A model generated the notes under the pieces. That model saw only the letters and a list, made by a program, of their open reading frames with translations. It searched no databases and was not told the origin of the DNA. From Denticeps clupeoides (lineage: Eukaryota > Chordata > Actinopteri > Clupeiformes > Denticipitidae): 64,000 nucleotides of DNA. The stretch spans positions 4,311,313-4,375,312 of the forward strand of contig NC_041708.1 of the NCBI RefSeq assembly GCF_900700375.1, written 5' to 3'. The first letter of the stretch is position 1, and each line of letters begins with the position of its first letter. The position numbers and the translations under genes are program-made. Below are positions 42,258 to 56,270 of this stretch, piece after piece.

Positions 42258-45200
42258 TTAGAAGACCCAGCTGACGGGCACCCACTGGTATTCTGTGTTA
42301 AGCCTCTCCAGCGCCCCCTTCAGGCTGCGGTAGGCTCCCTCCAGGTTGTCGTTGATGATTGTGAGGTCAAAGTAATGGCCATAGGCCCTCTGGATCCGTT
42401 CGCTCTCATCCACCGTCCTCTTCAGTTCAGAGTCCTGAGTTCAGCGGAATAGAAATATGGAAGTAAAATAAAGGTCATGTGTTTTTTTTTTTTTTTTTAA
42501 TGATAACATGAGGTAACATGATTACAATGAAGTTTACCGTTAACTGCTTGGTGACTACCCCAGCTTCAATGGCCGAACGATTCATGGCTTTCAAAACCTC
42601 AAAATCGGGAGCTTCAATGAACACCACATAGGGAAGAAACTCAGATGTCCTTAGAACCTTCAGAGCCTGGCAGATCACATCATACATGTCACTGGTGTGT
42701 AGACTAAACCTGACATGCAAAGAGCCTAGTCTGTTTCTCTTCTCTATTTATCTCAAAATTTGTAGGGTGAGTGTTGTATTATTATTTGCGCAACTACTTT
42801 CAGTTCTTACCTGTGGATTTACATCCAGGATGCAGATTTTGCCAGAATCGATAACTTCATGAATGGAGTTGATTTTCGTGCCGTACAAGTTGCCGTCATA
42901 TTCCCCGTGCTCCAGGAAGCGGGCGCTCTTAATGTCCGATTCCATCTTGCCTCGGGACATGAACAGGTACATCTGGCCGACCTTCTCATCCACTTTGGGC
43001 TTTCGTGATGTGTCTGTACACGCAGGAGAAGAACAGATAAAATATGATGTTGGTGTGGATTCACTGCTGGTCTCATCATATGATTTGATAAAATAATATA
43101 TAATGATATGATTAGAATATAATATGATTCTTAGAATAAACATAATATTAAAAATAATTATTAAGTAGAGGCCACCTCATACTATGTCCAGTAAGGTCAT
43201 GAGCAAAACCGTATTGTGTAGTTTTTTATTAGACCTTTGACAAAGCATGACACGCACAAGGTGTGGTAGTTCCATAGCGCTGGGGGTCCAACACCAGCAG
43301 CTTGTTTTTCAGGCTGCGTCGGCCCACCCCCTGTGCCCCAATCAGGACCAGTGTCTTCCGTCTGAAAGGGGGCACCTTGGCCACCTCCTCGTAGATCCTC
43401 AGCTCATGCCGATCAAATTCTAGAGAATAAACAACAGGTTGGTGCTTCTGTGCAAACACAGATGTGAAACCAGCTATAACAAAAATCATGGTCATTATGA
43501 GAAACAGCTAACCATGGTGTAAGATGGTACTATAGATGGTACTTCTATGTGTTATTACCTGCGTTTTTAGTTGTCAAGTACATCATCTTCTTTTTCTTTT
43601 TGCCCCCAATGCCTGCACACAGGGGCCCTGAAAATTACACATCGGTATTCTCAGCCTCCCCCTCAACATGGTCTGTTTTTAAGACCACATATGACATATT
43701 ATTGAAATAATAAAAAAAATATAAAAAAGTTCAAACAGTGGTATTGCTATCCAAACCAACTCAGGCAAGTAAGGCGCTTAATAGTGAGTCTACCACTAGA
43801 GGGCACTATTAATCAAATATTAATCCAACTGACAGACCAAATACTATTATTGTAAAAACCAGAATTGACTAGTTCCCCTGTCTCCTTGTCGTCATCGTGT
43901 TGTACTGCAAGTTAAGGGTTAGGGTTCAAGCTAGACCTGGAGTGGTGAGTTCGAGGTCCCTCTTCACAAAGGCTTTCCTCTTCTCCTCGAGGAGCTGGCT
44001 GGGGATGAGGCCTGCACTGCCACCCTCCAGGGGACACGCCTGTGGGTGAGAGAGGAGTGGGTCTTTCAAAAAAGGGTCTGTGGCAAGTGGCAGTAATCCG
44101 CACTTTAGTAGTTATGGTGCTGCTCAATTATTTAGAATTTTTTTTTACTCATTAAACCAAAACCTAGAAATTTCCGCTTTCACAAGGTCATGTGAGTCTC
44201 TGAACTTACACACGCACACGTTGGTTTTTCAATGCTGTAGATGTTAAATTGTGAAAATGCTAAATACCCGCTCTGCCCCACTATTTGAGAAGCACTGCTT
44301 TAAGGCATGATGTACACCTTGTATTCATGTGCAATCTGTACCTGAATCATTAGAAGATTTATTAGTGTTCGCACCATGTATTCATATTCTTGAATGTGGT
44401 CTAAATAGCAGAACTTTGATAATGTTGTTTCCATCCAGACTACCATACCTTGATGCATTTGGTGCCATTGATGCCTAGTCTGTACGTCACAGTTGGTCAG
44501 ATGATAGACACTGAAACTAGTGAAGGCGGAAACGTTTGGAGGATAGGGGGTTCTTACAGCGGTTCTTACAACATCTAATTTCATGCATCAATTCAGATTG
44601 TTCCAAAAAGCTTATGGCAGGTTTACATCTACATACCTGCCACCAGTTGGGGTCTTCCTGGTTAAAGATCTGAAGGATGTCTCCACTGCCGAATTTCAGC
44701 CCCGCCTCTTTACATGGGATGAGATTGTCGTGGGTGGGGTCATAATCAAAGTGGCACTTGACGAAAGCCTACAGAAAGGGATCAGGTTAGGAAGGCCCTC
44801 TTTTTTACTCTGACTTCTTAGAGAGAGATGACAGGACACAGACCCCCTTCCTGGAATAGTCCCACAGACACGTATCCCACACGCATATCCTGCAATCCTA
44901 TCCTCCGGTACTGGCCAGAACTGGCAGCCTCATCACTGGCATACAAAACACGAGGCACAGATGGACCCATCCCATGCCAGATGGACCGCAGAGAGAACTG
45001 CTGCCTCTAAAATCACTGCTGCCTATACCTTTGTTACCATATAAACACACAGACACCCTGAACCACTAACACTCTTCCCCAAAACATTCCCAAATTACAG
45101 CGATGGAGAGCATACAGGCAAGTCCACAGGCGAGGTGGCCATTTATTCTGTAAGTAAACCATGGCGCCTGGGCTTTAGTCCAGACAACGGGGCCTTCGAC

Positions 45201-48200
45201 CAACAGACTAGACATGCTGAGCCAAGACAGTTGGCACAGGTGTCTTCGCCATTGAACCGGGCAGGACATTTGTCCAGCTCCTTCGGACTGCGGGTCAATT
45301 AGCGTCTGAAAGGGATCGCATGGCCATTGGGAACAAATAGATGGTTATTTGTTGACTGTTAATGGCTGTTAAGCTAGCAACTTGTTCATGTGAGAATGAA
45401 GCGGTTTCTGAGCGGAGTGTGTGGTACCTGGCGAGGTGTGTGTGGTTCCTGGTAGCTGGGAAGAATCTTGAGGACCACGCTGCCGCTGGCGTCTCTCAGC
45501 AGGTCCTGTAGGACGCGGGGGTCGCTGCCCACCTCCTTTCCGTTCACCTCCTTAATCACGTCCCCGACGTGCAGCAGGCCCTGCTGGTCGATCATGCCCC
45601 CGTGCAAGATCCGGGCGATGACCAGCTCGCCCCTCTCCACGCGGAATGTCACGCCCTGACAGAAACACGCTCAATGCAGCAATTTTCAACAGCGCTTATG
45701 TATATATATCAATCTCTGGTTTTATAATGAGCCCACCAGGTGCTCTCCAGACACTTTACGAATCCCCACCATCCGGACAGCATCGGGGGGTACAGGCTGG
45801 CTCAGGGAGGCGTCCATGAAGGCACAGGGACTCGGAGGTGGAGTCTCGTAGCTTTTGGATGCTACTGAGTCGTGTGTCTCCAGCAAAGACTGCAGACCCG
45901 TGAGAACACAGATGACGAGCTCAAGATTAGGCCAATGTGCTTGATAAAACATGTTTTTTTAATAGGGCTATTAAATTCCTGCAATTAATTCTACATGTGT
46001 AACACATTTTTTACGACATTTTTACGACATTACGCAGCAGTGTCCAGTTCACATCCTGGACATGTCTGCCATGCAGGGAGCACAGGAGCAGCAACATTAT
46101 ACTAAAATAATATTTACATCACATTAACAGCATTCCAGATCTCTAGGTGGGTGTGTTACTCACTAGGTTACTAACACCAACAACTCTGGGAAAATTTCAT
46201 AAATGAATTCAACATTCTTGTCATTTTCTGCTGCAATGTGACCCAAAAATGCAGTTTTGCGGCGCATGACATCACCCCACTCAAAGTGAATGGGAAGCGC
46301 CTCAGTTGATGCGTATTCAAGTGCACTAATTAATATTACAGCAGGCATAATGAATCACAATGAATTCCTTGCAATAGCTGCAGTCGATTAGTTGCAATTT
46401 GTTCATCAATTCACAGCATGGCCTGCTAGCATGGCCTAAAATGTGAGCGTTTATGGCATCGTACCTGGAAATGTGGCTCTTTGAGGATGTGTGCCAGTTC
46501 GCTGGCGGCCGAGCTGGTGTGTGTGAGGGGCGTGAGGTCTCTGAGGATGTCCTGCACCAGCTCCATGTTATTGTCCCGCACCGCCTCCAACTTCGGTTCC
46601 TCAAAGCGCTCGTGGGCCTGCAGTCGTGATTGTTGTCATCACCCACACACAAATTTTTTTGGCAATTCAAACTGCATCGACTGTGCTTTCATAATCCTCA
46701 TCGGACACTTCTAAGTGCCCAGAATGGAAGTCTGCAGCCCATACTGCTGTCACAGTCCCAGTTAAGTCTGAGGTCATTCTCAGCACTGACAAAGGTCAAT
46801 ATTGAGAGTAATTAATGGTGATTATTTCCGGTAGCACTTGGCTCCAGTAGCGACCCCTTCTTCCAATAAAGCTGGACTCTGAAGGAGATCTGCTGCTCAG
46901 ATAAACGCTCTCACTCGACTCGGCCATCCCCAGTCATTTAGTCAGACCTCAAGTGTTCGGAGCTGCTGTTACGCTGATAGAAAGGAGCGAGCCTCCCTCA
47001 TGTGTCAATTGGAAATAAAGGATGGAAGGGATGTTGTGTGATAATGATAAATGTAGGTGAGTTTGCACCTAAATTGCTTTGATCTTCTCATACAAATGCA
47101 CAATAAGAAAGTTACATTTACATTTACATTTACAACATTTATCAGACGCCCTTATCCAGAGCGACTTACAATCAGTAGTTTCAGGGGACAGTCTCCCTGG
47201 AGCAACTTAGGGTTAAGTGTCTTGCTCAGGGACACAATGGTAGTAAGTGGGATTTGAACCCGGGTCTTCTGGTTCATAGGCGAGTGTGTTACCCACTAGG
47301 CTACTACCACCCTTCCAAGTTGCAATATGTCAATGAAACAACCTGGAATATGTCAATGAAAAGAATGTCTCTTGACATTTGTGTCAGTGTTAGACTTTTG
47401 CAGACATTTCTGATCTCTTTGATCTGATCTGATCTCTTGATGGAATGATCCTTTTCCCCTGTCTGTGTCTGTGTTGTTACCATTAACAGTCAAGACAGAA
47501 CCTTATTCTGAAGTGAATAATGATCCGTTTGTATCAAATGAGCCTGTCCATGGTCTACATGGGATAGATGGAAAAATTGACAGGAGGAAGCCTGAGCGTA
47601 ACTGCACACACATTGCAAATAAAAAAAAAATAAGACTGGCTCACCACTGGACTCTCCATGATGCCCTTAAGGAAGATCAGATCTAAGTCGTTGGCTGTGG
47701 TAGAGCTGGTGCTGTCACTCAGCGTGTCCAGGGCCTGATGCATGGCTGACAAGGGAAAGAACCGGAAGTTACTAATGGCACTTAGTAGATGCAAACATGG
47801 TCATGGCAGTCTATAAAAATGCTACACCTGTATCGCTCACTCTAATTTTAATACTTCTTGTGATCCCACTCATATCTTCAATTGTATATAGCATAGAAAA
47901 CCACATGCAGTGCAAAGAGCAAAAAAATCATTGGCTTCATATGAAATATGATATGATAATATTTTCATTTCACTCTCTACATGTGGTGCTACATTGAAAT
48001 AGTATCTCTAGCATCATTATACCATGACATGCAAATTATTAACAACGTATACTAGGACAGTCAATGTCATTATTATCATTATACTGCCTGTCATTTTGTG
48101 TCACACTGTGGATGTTCCTGCTGGCCTGCCACAACCAGAATAATGATGTTGCAGATTGTCTTCTCCTTCTCCATGGCAAGGACAGATACCCAGCACTAAT

Positions 48201-48225
48201 TTGGGACTGTTTTGTGACTGTTTTA

Positions 48226-48260
<35 letters not shown>

Positions 48261-49472
48261 GTACATTCAGTCTGAAATCTTCATTTGCCCTTGAATCATT
48301 CTGCCATGACACCCAAGCAAACTTCCATGTGGATGCAGATTCAGGGTTGTGTTCATATTTAAGTTAAAGTTCATGTTTACCACATTTATATTGCATATAT
48401 AAGATGCAAAATGCATATCTTGTGGACACATTAACAAATAAACAGCACATTAACAAATAAACAACCAAGTGGGTTAACAACCATGAGTATGGAGAGATGC
48501 AACACTTTCCAGAAATTTGGATTGCAATTTTTGAATACTGAGCAAGTAATATGTGCAGGCTGACTTCTGCTACTTAACTGACATTTTGAAAAAGTACGTG
48601 AAGCACACGGCATGCCAGCCTCGAATTATGAGCTCCTGGTAACATTTTCCGACAGACCAACATCTGCACAAGATAATAAACTCACGTACACATAAAAAAG
48701 GTGGCTCTAATTTCAAATGGATTTTTGGCATTTGGGCAAACGGCGATAAAAAGAAAAATGTCAAAAAAAAAAAAAAAAGATATGAATGTTGTTGATGAAA
48801 CACATGAAAGAAAGCGAGTCTCTTTTGAGCCCAGCGAGTCCTCATTAAGACCAGTCATAAGTCAGGTTCACAGCTCCCCACTGAGCAGGGTTAAGACAGG
48901 ACCGACAGGCGGGCAGGGATAAATTCCACATGAGCCACTCCATTAAAACTCGATATGTACTTTTAATACCGCACGGCGCGTCTCCGCCAGTCTTCCCCAG
49001 ATTTAAAATGCTGCTAAAGTTTAAATGGTGATACAGAACGCATCTCGTGCTCAAACACGTTCGCTATCTTGTGGCCAGGAGACTACGGGCGAAGCGGAAC
49101 CTGCAGCCAGTGCAGCCCCTGCATAATTCTCTTTAATTAGCCAACCCAGCAACCCCGTCAGCATTTTCCCCACAATCCTCGGCGTCTGCAGCATTCCAGG
49201 CCATCTCTTCAGTCTTAGCTGTGCCCAGTGAGTGCTTTTTCAACCAGTCAGCTTTGAATGATTATTCCTCATTATTACCTACAGTGAAATCATGAACCAC
49301 AGGCATAGGTGATAAAACAGTAACACCAAATTATTTTTATCACGCGTAATATTAATGCATAAATAAATAGTGCTGATAAATGTTGAATACATTTTGTTAT
49401 GAATGATACTGATTTTGTGCATTGTTTTGGCAAAGGCAGGAAGTAAATGTACATTCTGTTCTGCAGCAGCAC

Positions 49473-49506
<34 letters not shown>

Positions 49507-52500
49507 TCCTGACTAAGGGCCACATGAGCCACTAAAAAAGATTTTCACATTCCACAGGAAATAGTGGCTAAATCCAAGACAGACAGTCAGATCTTGATCA
49601 GATGCCAAGCGGTGCAGATTGACTTCAAAGAACTTCGACTCAGGGCAACCCGTCAAACGAAGGCCACTTTATTAGAGACAAAGGGTGCGGTGGAATGCTG
49701 GTGTAGTGTTGACAGGGTTTGCCATGATGATGCTTGTCCCATTACAAAAAACAAACCTGGTCTGCTGTGGTTCTTTAATCAGAAACTCTAGCTTGTATCA
49801 CTTTGTGAGTGACAGATTATTTTTTATTTAGAAAAATAATCTGAATACTGAAACAGTACCTTTTCATTTCTTTTAGGTAGGTATCCATTCAACACATTTA
49901 TTCTGGCAGTAATAGCACATGATACTCAACTGAACCTGAAAACTGCAGCAGCTGCTGAGCAAAAAAAAAATCAACATACATTTTAGGAAGAATATGACCT
50001 TTATCTATGAGAAAGAGAAGGACTTTTAAATAGCACCATGGCCGCTTGCTGTGAGAATACCGCGCACGGACAGATGCAGCGGGATCATTCCTTAGCCCCC
50101 TGTCTCTGTGGACCAGCCCTCGCCTGCATTTGCGCCCTCATGCTACGTCCACGCATACGCCACTATTTGGTCACGTGTGGTATTCCCTCGTGTGCACTAC
50201 TCCCTTGCGTACGCTAATCGCTCATTTTCAACTTTTTTTTTTTTTGAATATCTTTTCTGTCCTGGTGCACTGGACCAGAAAAGTTCATCAGCAGAAATTC
50301 AAAAGCAAATCCCTCCGAGTGAGAACGTGGGAAAACTGTTATCTGAATACCACTTAAAAAGTATAGCATCCTTCATCATTTATTTTTTTAATTAAACATT
50401 AAAATCTCCCCATCTGATGCTGTATAATTAAAAGCACCCACTCTCCCCCCTCCACTTCCCATTTTGCCCTCTGCAGCCAGTTTGTACATGAGCACAAATG
50501 TTTAAGAAAAATCCATTTAAAACGGCACCACAGATGCACAATAGAGCCGGAAGGACTGAATTGAATTATGACAGTCAAAGGAAAATGGCCTAATTACCAC
50601 TATCTCAGAGTAATTGTGATAGTTCTTCAACAGAGAACATTAATAGACTAATTGCATCAAAGCGTTTTCATATTTAATTTCCATATTTTAATCCTTTTTG
50701 GTCACAACCTTCATATAGGCACTTCATTAGGATTTCTTAACTATATAATGAATTCACCATAAGGAGTTGGGTTCAGCTGAAATAAAATAATGTTAAGTGC
50801 TCGGTTAGGGGTCTCAGTGCTGGACGCGTTTATGCAGTACACAAAATCAGAATTTCTCATAATCCTGTTGTGCCGACTTGAAACAGCTCGACCAATGCCA
50901 ACTGTGGAGAACAATGTTGACACTCCCACAAGAGCATAATTAACTGGACAGGGGATTTAAAGTTGATGTCGCCATGGAGATGGCGGTTCAAGGACTGAAT
51001 GAAGGACATTCTTAGGAAGTCAAAACTGCTTAATAACCTTTAATGTTTTAATCAGGTCCTAACCTGGATGGTTTAAATGCATCTTTTTTCTCCCTGACTT
51101 TTAATCTATAATGACAACAATCTTAAAATCTTAAAACATAAGGGTATTAAGGACTTGGGAACTCAGCACTCAGCTTATTTTTATTATTTAATTAATGTTT
51201 TTTATCTTTTTACAGATGTAGTTGGTCCTTTAAATATGTATGTGCAACATTCTCGCATGCACACCGGTGAAATCAATGTTAATCACACACAGAAGCGGTC
51301 ATGACTGAGGGCTGATGGGAGAAGGAAGTGCAGAGACGGTGACATCTGGGCAAAAGGGATTTATTGGTAAACGCAAATGAAAACGGCACGAGGGCCAAAA
51401 CAAAGGAAACAAACAAAAACAGACCCGCAGGCATGAGGCACAAGGCCAGGAATCCTAAAAGAATGGCCAGGAACAAAAACAAACACAAAGGGCACATAGT
51501 CTATTCCACATTACTGCAGCAGGCATGTCTGAGTGCTGCTTCTCTGGTTTTATGGAGTCCTGATCCATTAAGCCTAATTGGTGTCCGCTGGAGCAGGACT
51601 CCATGGAGCAGGACTCCATAACCGGGTGTATGGACGCACACTAGTACAATACACTCGTGAACGAGGATGCTGCCTGATGAGAAGGATAGGATGGAAATCT
51701 GAGTTCCTCTGCCACAGAAATATATGTGATGTATTCTCCATACTGGTACAGTAGACCTCTAGTGAGCATTTACGTTGGTTGTGGTGTTGATTATCACACA
51801 AATCTTGCGTCCATTCAGGATGGCTTGGACTTTGATTTGAACAAGTAAAAATATGTGTCACTGAGTGTGAATGTATTATTAAGTCACCCCATGATTAATG
51901 GATGATATGCACTCAACAGTGTAATAGGAAAAAAGATTTGTGAAGAATTGGGGATCTGTGAAGAATGCAATGGCAAGATCACCTTCACTGAAATACAATT
52001 TCTGAATAAAAGGGGCCCTACTTTGTCGCTCTGTAGTATGCATAGTGCATGTGCACTTATTGGTTTGCTTATTGCTATTCAGAGGAAAGCATGTTAACAA
52101 TATGTACTGAGCCAGGGTGGCAAGGAGAGTTTGTGCAAAGGAATCCTGATGTAAAAAGCCAGTATAACTGCAAGACACTATTGTACTATAATTAACAACA
52201 TATTTAAATACTTAAAATCTGTATATTTGAGTAAGTATTTTAAATACGTATAGGTTGATAGCTTGTGGTGTCATTTTTCAGCACTTTTTACCTGCCCATC
52301 ATGTGTGGGTGTAAAATACCAATCTTTTATCTAACAAATGCTGGTTTTCACAAGGGTTCATGATTCATGAGCCTTAAGACCTGCGTCTTCATGATGGCAC
52401 GGATGGTGTAAAGATACTCCATTCACCACAGGCTGCTGAGGCAAAAAGCAATCAAATGCCAATTATATTATCTTGAAATTTACTGAAACTAGTTCTGTTG

Positions 52501-52815
52501 CACGACTTATTATTCTCACAAGTTAATACTTCAAATAAATTAGCTTCTCATCAGTAACCATTTGTACAATATTTAATTACTCACTCAAGAAAATGTAAAA
52601 AGTAAAAGTAAAAAGTGATGTAAAAAGTAGGTTTCACATAACATTTTCAAATGCCCTCGTCCATAATGCATAATCCAAATTAGACATTGCTGCCTCAATT
52701 CCAAATCCAAATGCCAGAATCTGATGCCACTCACAGAGAGAACATAAGCCCAACATAGTGGGTGTGAAACAGCGTGGAACTTACCCGAATCTGAACTGGC
52801 GGACGCCACTGGCAT
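42258..52815 (-). CDS. mpp2: MAGUK p55 family member 2 (MPP2)
   Basis: Membrane-associated scaffold of the MAGUK class, in vertebrates linked to synaptic and cell-junction complexes. Exons in transcription order: 52785-52815, 47645-47745, 46465-46617, 45737-45889, 45428-45655, 44637-44768, 43937-44039, 43559-43627, 43258-43419, 42811-43013, 42538-42666, 42258-42434. Phases join to 546 residues; human MPP2 has a 552-residue form. The start reads [19 protein letters not shown] (human MPVAATNSESAMQQ). Then come tandem L27 regions ([34 protein letters not shown]), PDZ ([20 protein letters not shown]), SH3 ([24 protein letters not shown]), the KKKKK hook linker, and a guanylate-kinase-like domain with a non-catalytic P-loop (GAQGVGRRS). 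It ends QWVPVSWVF. The six residues VRSLAK expected between MESPV and AHERFEE are missing and could lie in an unseen microexon. Confidence 0.93.
47112..47312 (-). mobile_element. tRNA-derived SINE, family A, well preserved
   Basis: Four ATTTAC-type tail repeats, AACATTTATCAGACGCCCTT, CTTGCTCAGGGACACAATGG, GGATTTGAACCCGGGTCTTC (B-box complement) and CACTAGGCTACTACCACCC are all present. It lies in mpp2 intron 2, sense to mpp2. Confidence 0.92.
47746..52784 (-). other. mpp2 intron 1 (about 5 kb), no exon recognised
   Basis: This is the largest mpp2 intron. It contains GT/CA microsatellites at 48227-48255 and 49475-49502 and A/T-rich sequence. At 51290-51620 is a block ending in a short direct repeat (GGAGCAGGACTCCATGGAGC), which may belong to an unclassified dispersed repeat. 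Short open frames here lack splice support. Confidence 0.5.
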
Positions 52816-55800
52816 TTTGGCATGCAGAGTCCCAACACTTGCAACAAAACTGCAGACGAAGACAAACATAAAATATTAATATTTTAAAGGTGGCCTTTTT
52901 TATATAAAAATACTTGGTGCTTGTCAGTATTTTGGAGATGAGCAACAAACTACCCACCCAGACCTTTTTGTTGGAGTGTAAATATATTTCTGACTGCCAC
53001 ATGATAAACTTTTCGGATGTTTTAACGTTTAAAATGGGAGGAGCTTGTGGACATGACTGATAGCTCCTACACCCTTCTTCCAGTTTATAGACGATTTAAA
53101 CAGAGTTGTGGTAGCCTAGTCGGTAACGCACTCGCCTATGAACCAGAAGACCCAGGTTCAAATCAGTAACCATGGTGACAGTACAGCTTATATGTTTTCC
53201 TTGTTGATGTAATTGACTGGCTGGTTACAGGCTGCTCTGTTTCTGCCCCCGTTTAGTGTTTTTCTCCATTTCAGCTCTGAACAGGAGGAACAATGCCCCC
53301 GCACAAGTGGCCAAACGTGGACAGCTAAGCCCCAGTAATTAAAAAGAAATGCGGGTTTCTAATGTGGTTCAGTAAACCTCGGCCTGTTAGGAGTTGTAAC
53401 CAAGGCGATGAGTCTCCATTGCTCAGATTACAATGTGTGGCACGATCCACCTTCACCTTATGCACATTAGCGTCCAAACGGGGCCTGATGTGTCGAGTCC
53501 TGATGTGTCTGACGTCCTGCCTGACTAAAAATAGCAATCCAGCCTCCCGCAGGTTTTTACGCCTCCCATTACAGAAAAAACGGTCGTATCCAAGACAACG
53601 GCAATTCCCTCTCCATGGCAACAGGAGAAAACGAATGAAATGATTATGATAAAATAAAACAAATTAAAAGCGCAATTAGCTTTCAACTGTATCGACGTAT
53701 GTGATATTTCCAGGTGTGTGCTACGCCGGCGGGTGCTTCGCATGTCCATTTTTTTTTTTTTTTGCACCGTACTCCAGAGCCCCACGATGTGCGTCAGAGA
53801 ACAGAACAAGAGAAGCAGAGAGACAAGAGCTGAACGCTACATGCCACTCCAGTCTGCAAATGTAGGTAAAAAGATGTAGAAGTGGCTGGCTGGCCTGCTC
53901 CACCAGAGTGGGCCGATCCGTTCATCTCAATTCCCTCTGGGTTTAAGTGGCGTGTAATAAACAGGCGTATCTCCAAAAAAATCATTACGGCCTTTGGAAG
54001 CGCAAAGGAATGGCTTTTTAATCAGATACAGATACGTAATGTTATCGCCTCCCCGCCGGCATGCATATTAATGAAGTGGAGGTGTTACTACAGTATAGTG
54101 ATCACTCAGACTTATTCAGATGTTTTGACTCCACTACAAATAGAAACCGTGTGTGTGTGTATAAATAATTATATACACACTCACAAATTGTGAGTATACA
54201 AATGTTCATCTGTAATATTTTGCACCAGTAACATGTAGACATTTGCCTATTGTTGTCATAATTGATCAATATCATTATGATGGTTGAAACAATGTTACAT
54301 GTTACGATCACAAAATCGAAATGTGTTATTTGTAATGTGGACATTAAAGTTAATATGAAATTAATATTGAATACAAATTAGTCAGCCCAGCGTGGCACTG
54401 TTACGAGCCAGTCTAGGGGTATGACCCAAAACAAAAGAAAGAAAAAAACCTACTAAGATGAAGTATTTTATAAAAAAAAAAAACACACAGCACAAACAGA
54501 GAACAGAAACACACCACAAAACCAGGACGTAACAAGCACAGACTGTGATCACAACACAGTGACTGTCGTCTCCCAGACAAACAATACAGCAGTCTTGTGG
54601 CCAGATCACCATATTGCTTGTTACCATGGTGACGACCTCTGTATTGCTACACCTGAGCAAGGCAGGCACACTGACAGCGGAATCTGGAATGGGGAGGGGT
54701 ACAGCATATACAAGGATGAGGCCACGAAACAACAACCAGTCGCCCCTATGACTGGGGGTCATTACAGCATAATTACGTAGCGAAAGGAGGCTCATCACAG
54801 CATCTGTGCGCTCACACTGCGCCCAGTTTCTGGTTGCTATGGCAACACTGATGTTGTAGTAACGACTGTGTAGATGCTGCTCATGGTAGCCTACTGAATG
54901 CAGCATATATGGAGAGAAGCCAGCGGAGCTTTGAAGTTGAACAGTGGATCTAAAAGCATTTTTGGCATAAAAGGCAGCGGCATTGATTGAGGAGGGCGGC
55001 ACATGCGGCTTTGTTTTCATTTCACCATCGCTACAGGCATCACTGGGGGGTACGTGTCGAGGGACCGTGCAACGAAAACAGTAACAGCGGTGACATCAAA
55101 CACATGTCGCCCTGTCGCTGGCGCTCTGGAAACACGGATGATCAAATTGATAAAAAAAACAAACAGATTTCACATGCTCTTAATGCCTGAATGCAAATAA
55201 CTACCACACTTCAAATAAGAATGAAGAAAATAATAGACAATTTCCTATATTCCTCTATTATTTTATTTTTTTTTACAAAATACTAAAATCCTCCTCCTTT
55301 TCATGGGCTGCGTGTGGCTTAAATGAACTTGTGTGCATGCATTTTACTAAACTTTGACCTCATTTAACGATTGAATGTGATTGATTCTGATTGGCTGCCA
55401 ATTCTCATTAATCTAAGATTTTTTTTATCTGCACTGTCCTGCACAAGGTAATTACATGCTTTTAGGCCTAAAAGGAGACCTGACTGTATGAAGTCGCAAG
55501 GACCTCTGCACACACATAGACCTGGCGGCTCAATCACACTGCTCTCCAAGGCCCTTCAAGGTTTCGGGGTCATGTGAACAGCTTCACAGGACAGACTGCG
55601 GCTCACCACCTTCATGGTGTTGGAGATTCTGACCACTACGCAGCAAAAAAAAAATCTCAAGATGAGCTCAGAACATTAAACGAATCAAATTACAGAGATC
55701 GGGTCCAGTGAGTTAGAGTTGTACCCACTAGATACTCCTTCATCTGTTTCATCAGTGTGAGGTCTGATGCTGAAGAGCCACACTAACTGGCACTCATTAA

Positions 55801-56270
55801 AGACTTGTAGACTATACCTAAGCCAAACGGCCTAATGCATTCACATAATAGGCTTTTTTTTTTTTTTTTAATGCACCATAATATTTTACTGAATCAATTT
55901 ACAGATAAGAACTTCCATCACCCCCCACAACCTTGTGAAGGTTCAGCAGTGTGTGCGAGTTCATCCCTTTTGCACGCAAAATCTGGACGTTAATGCATAT
56001 TTAATTGCATTTTAATTCTGCATTATCACGGTAGTGTCGCCAGCCCTTGCAAGGGTGGCTAATGATCAACAAGCAAATGGTCCATAACCTCCACATCCCA
56101 GCAGCCTCTTCATGCATATTCCTGCCCGTGCATTATTTTAACAGACAAAAGTGACGCGCCTCTTTTCATTTTATTCGTGCATTTATCCAGCGTCGTTTTC
56201 GGTCTTTCAGATCAAAGTGAAGATTTAGTCTGACAGAACAGATGATGCTCCTGAAGGTTCACTTTCCCAC
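52816..56270. other. Probable 5' intron of mpp2 with no recognised coding sequence
   Basis: If mpp2 starts at the CpG-rich block near 56.4 kb, this is its first, non-coding intron. A long open frame on the minus strand at 54382-55020 is not recognisable and is treated as chance. A partial SINE head at 53106-53168 is listed separately. Homopolymer runs occur near 53748, 54473 and 55855. Confidence 0.4.
53106..53168 (+). mobile_element. tRNA-like head of a family A SINE
   Basis: GTGGTAGCCTAGTCGGTAAC and AGACCCAGGTTCAAATC keep the A-box and B-box spacing of the family. The body and tail are absent. Confidence 0.7.

Noticed and set aside
51279-51861. Open frames in the 51.3-51.9 kb block
   Set aside because: The block looks like repeated, A-rich non-coding sequence with a short duplicated GGAGCAGGACTCC; its family is not identifiable by eye.
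54382-55020. A 212-codon open frame on the minus strand
   Set aside because: It begins with plausible protein text but ends in Cys/Val/Phe-rich low complexity from simple repeats. It has no splice context and resembles no family I know; it is probably chance.
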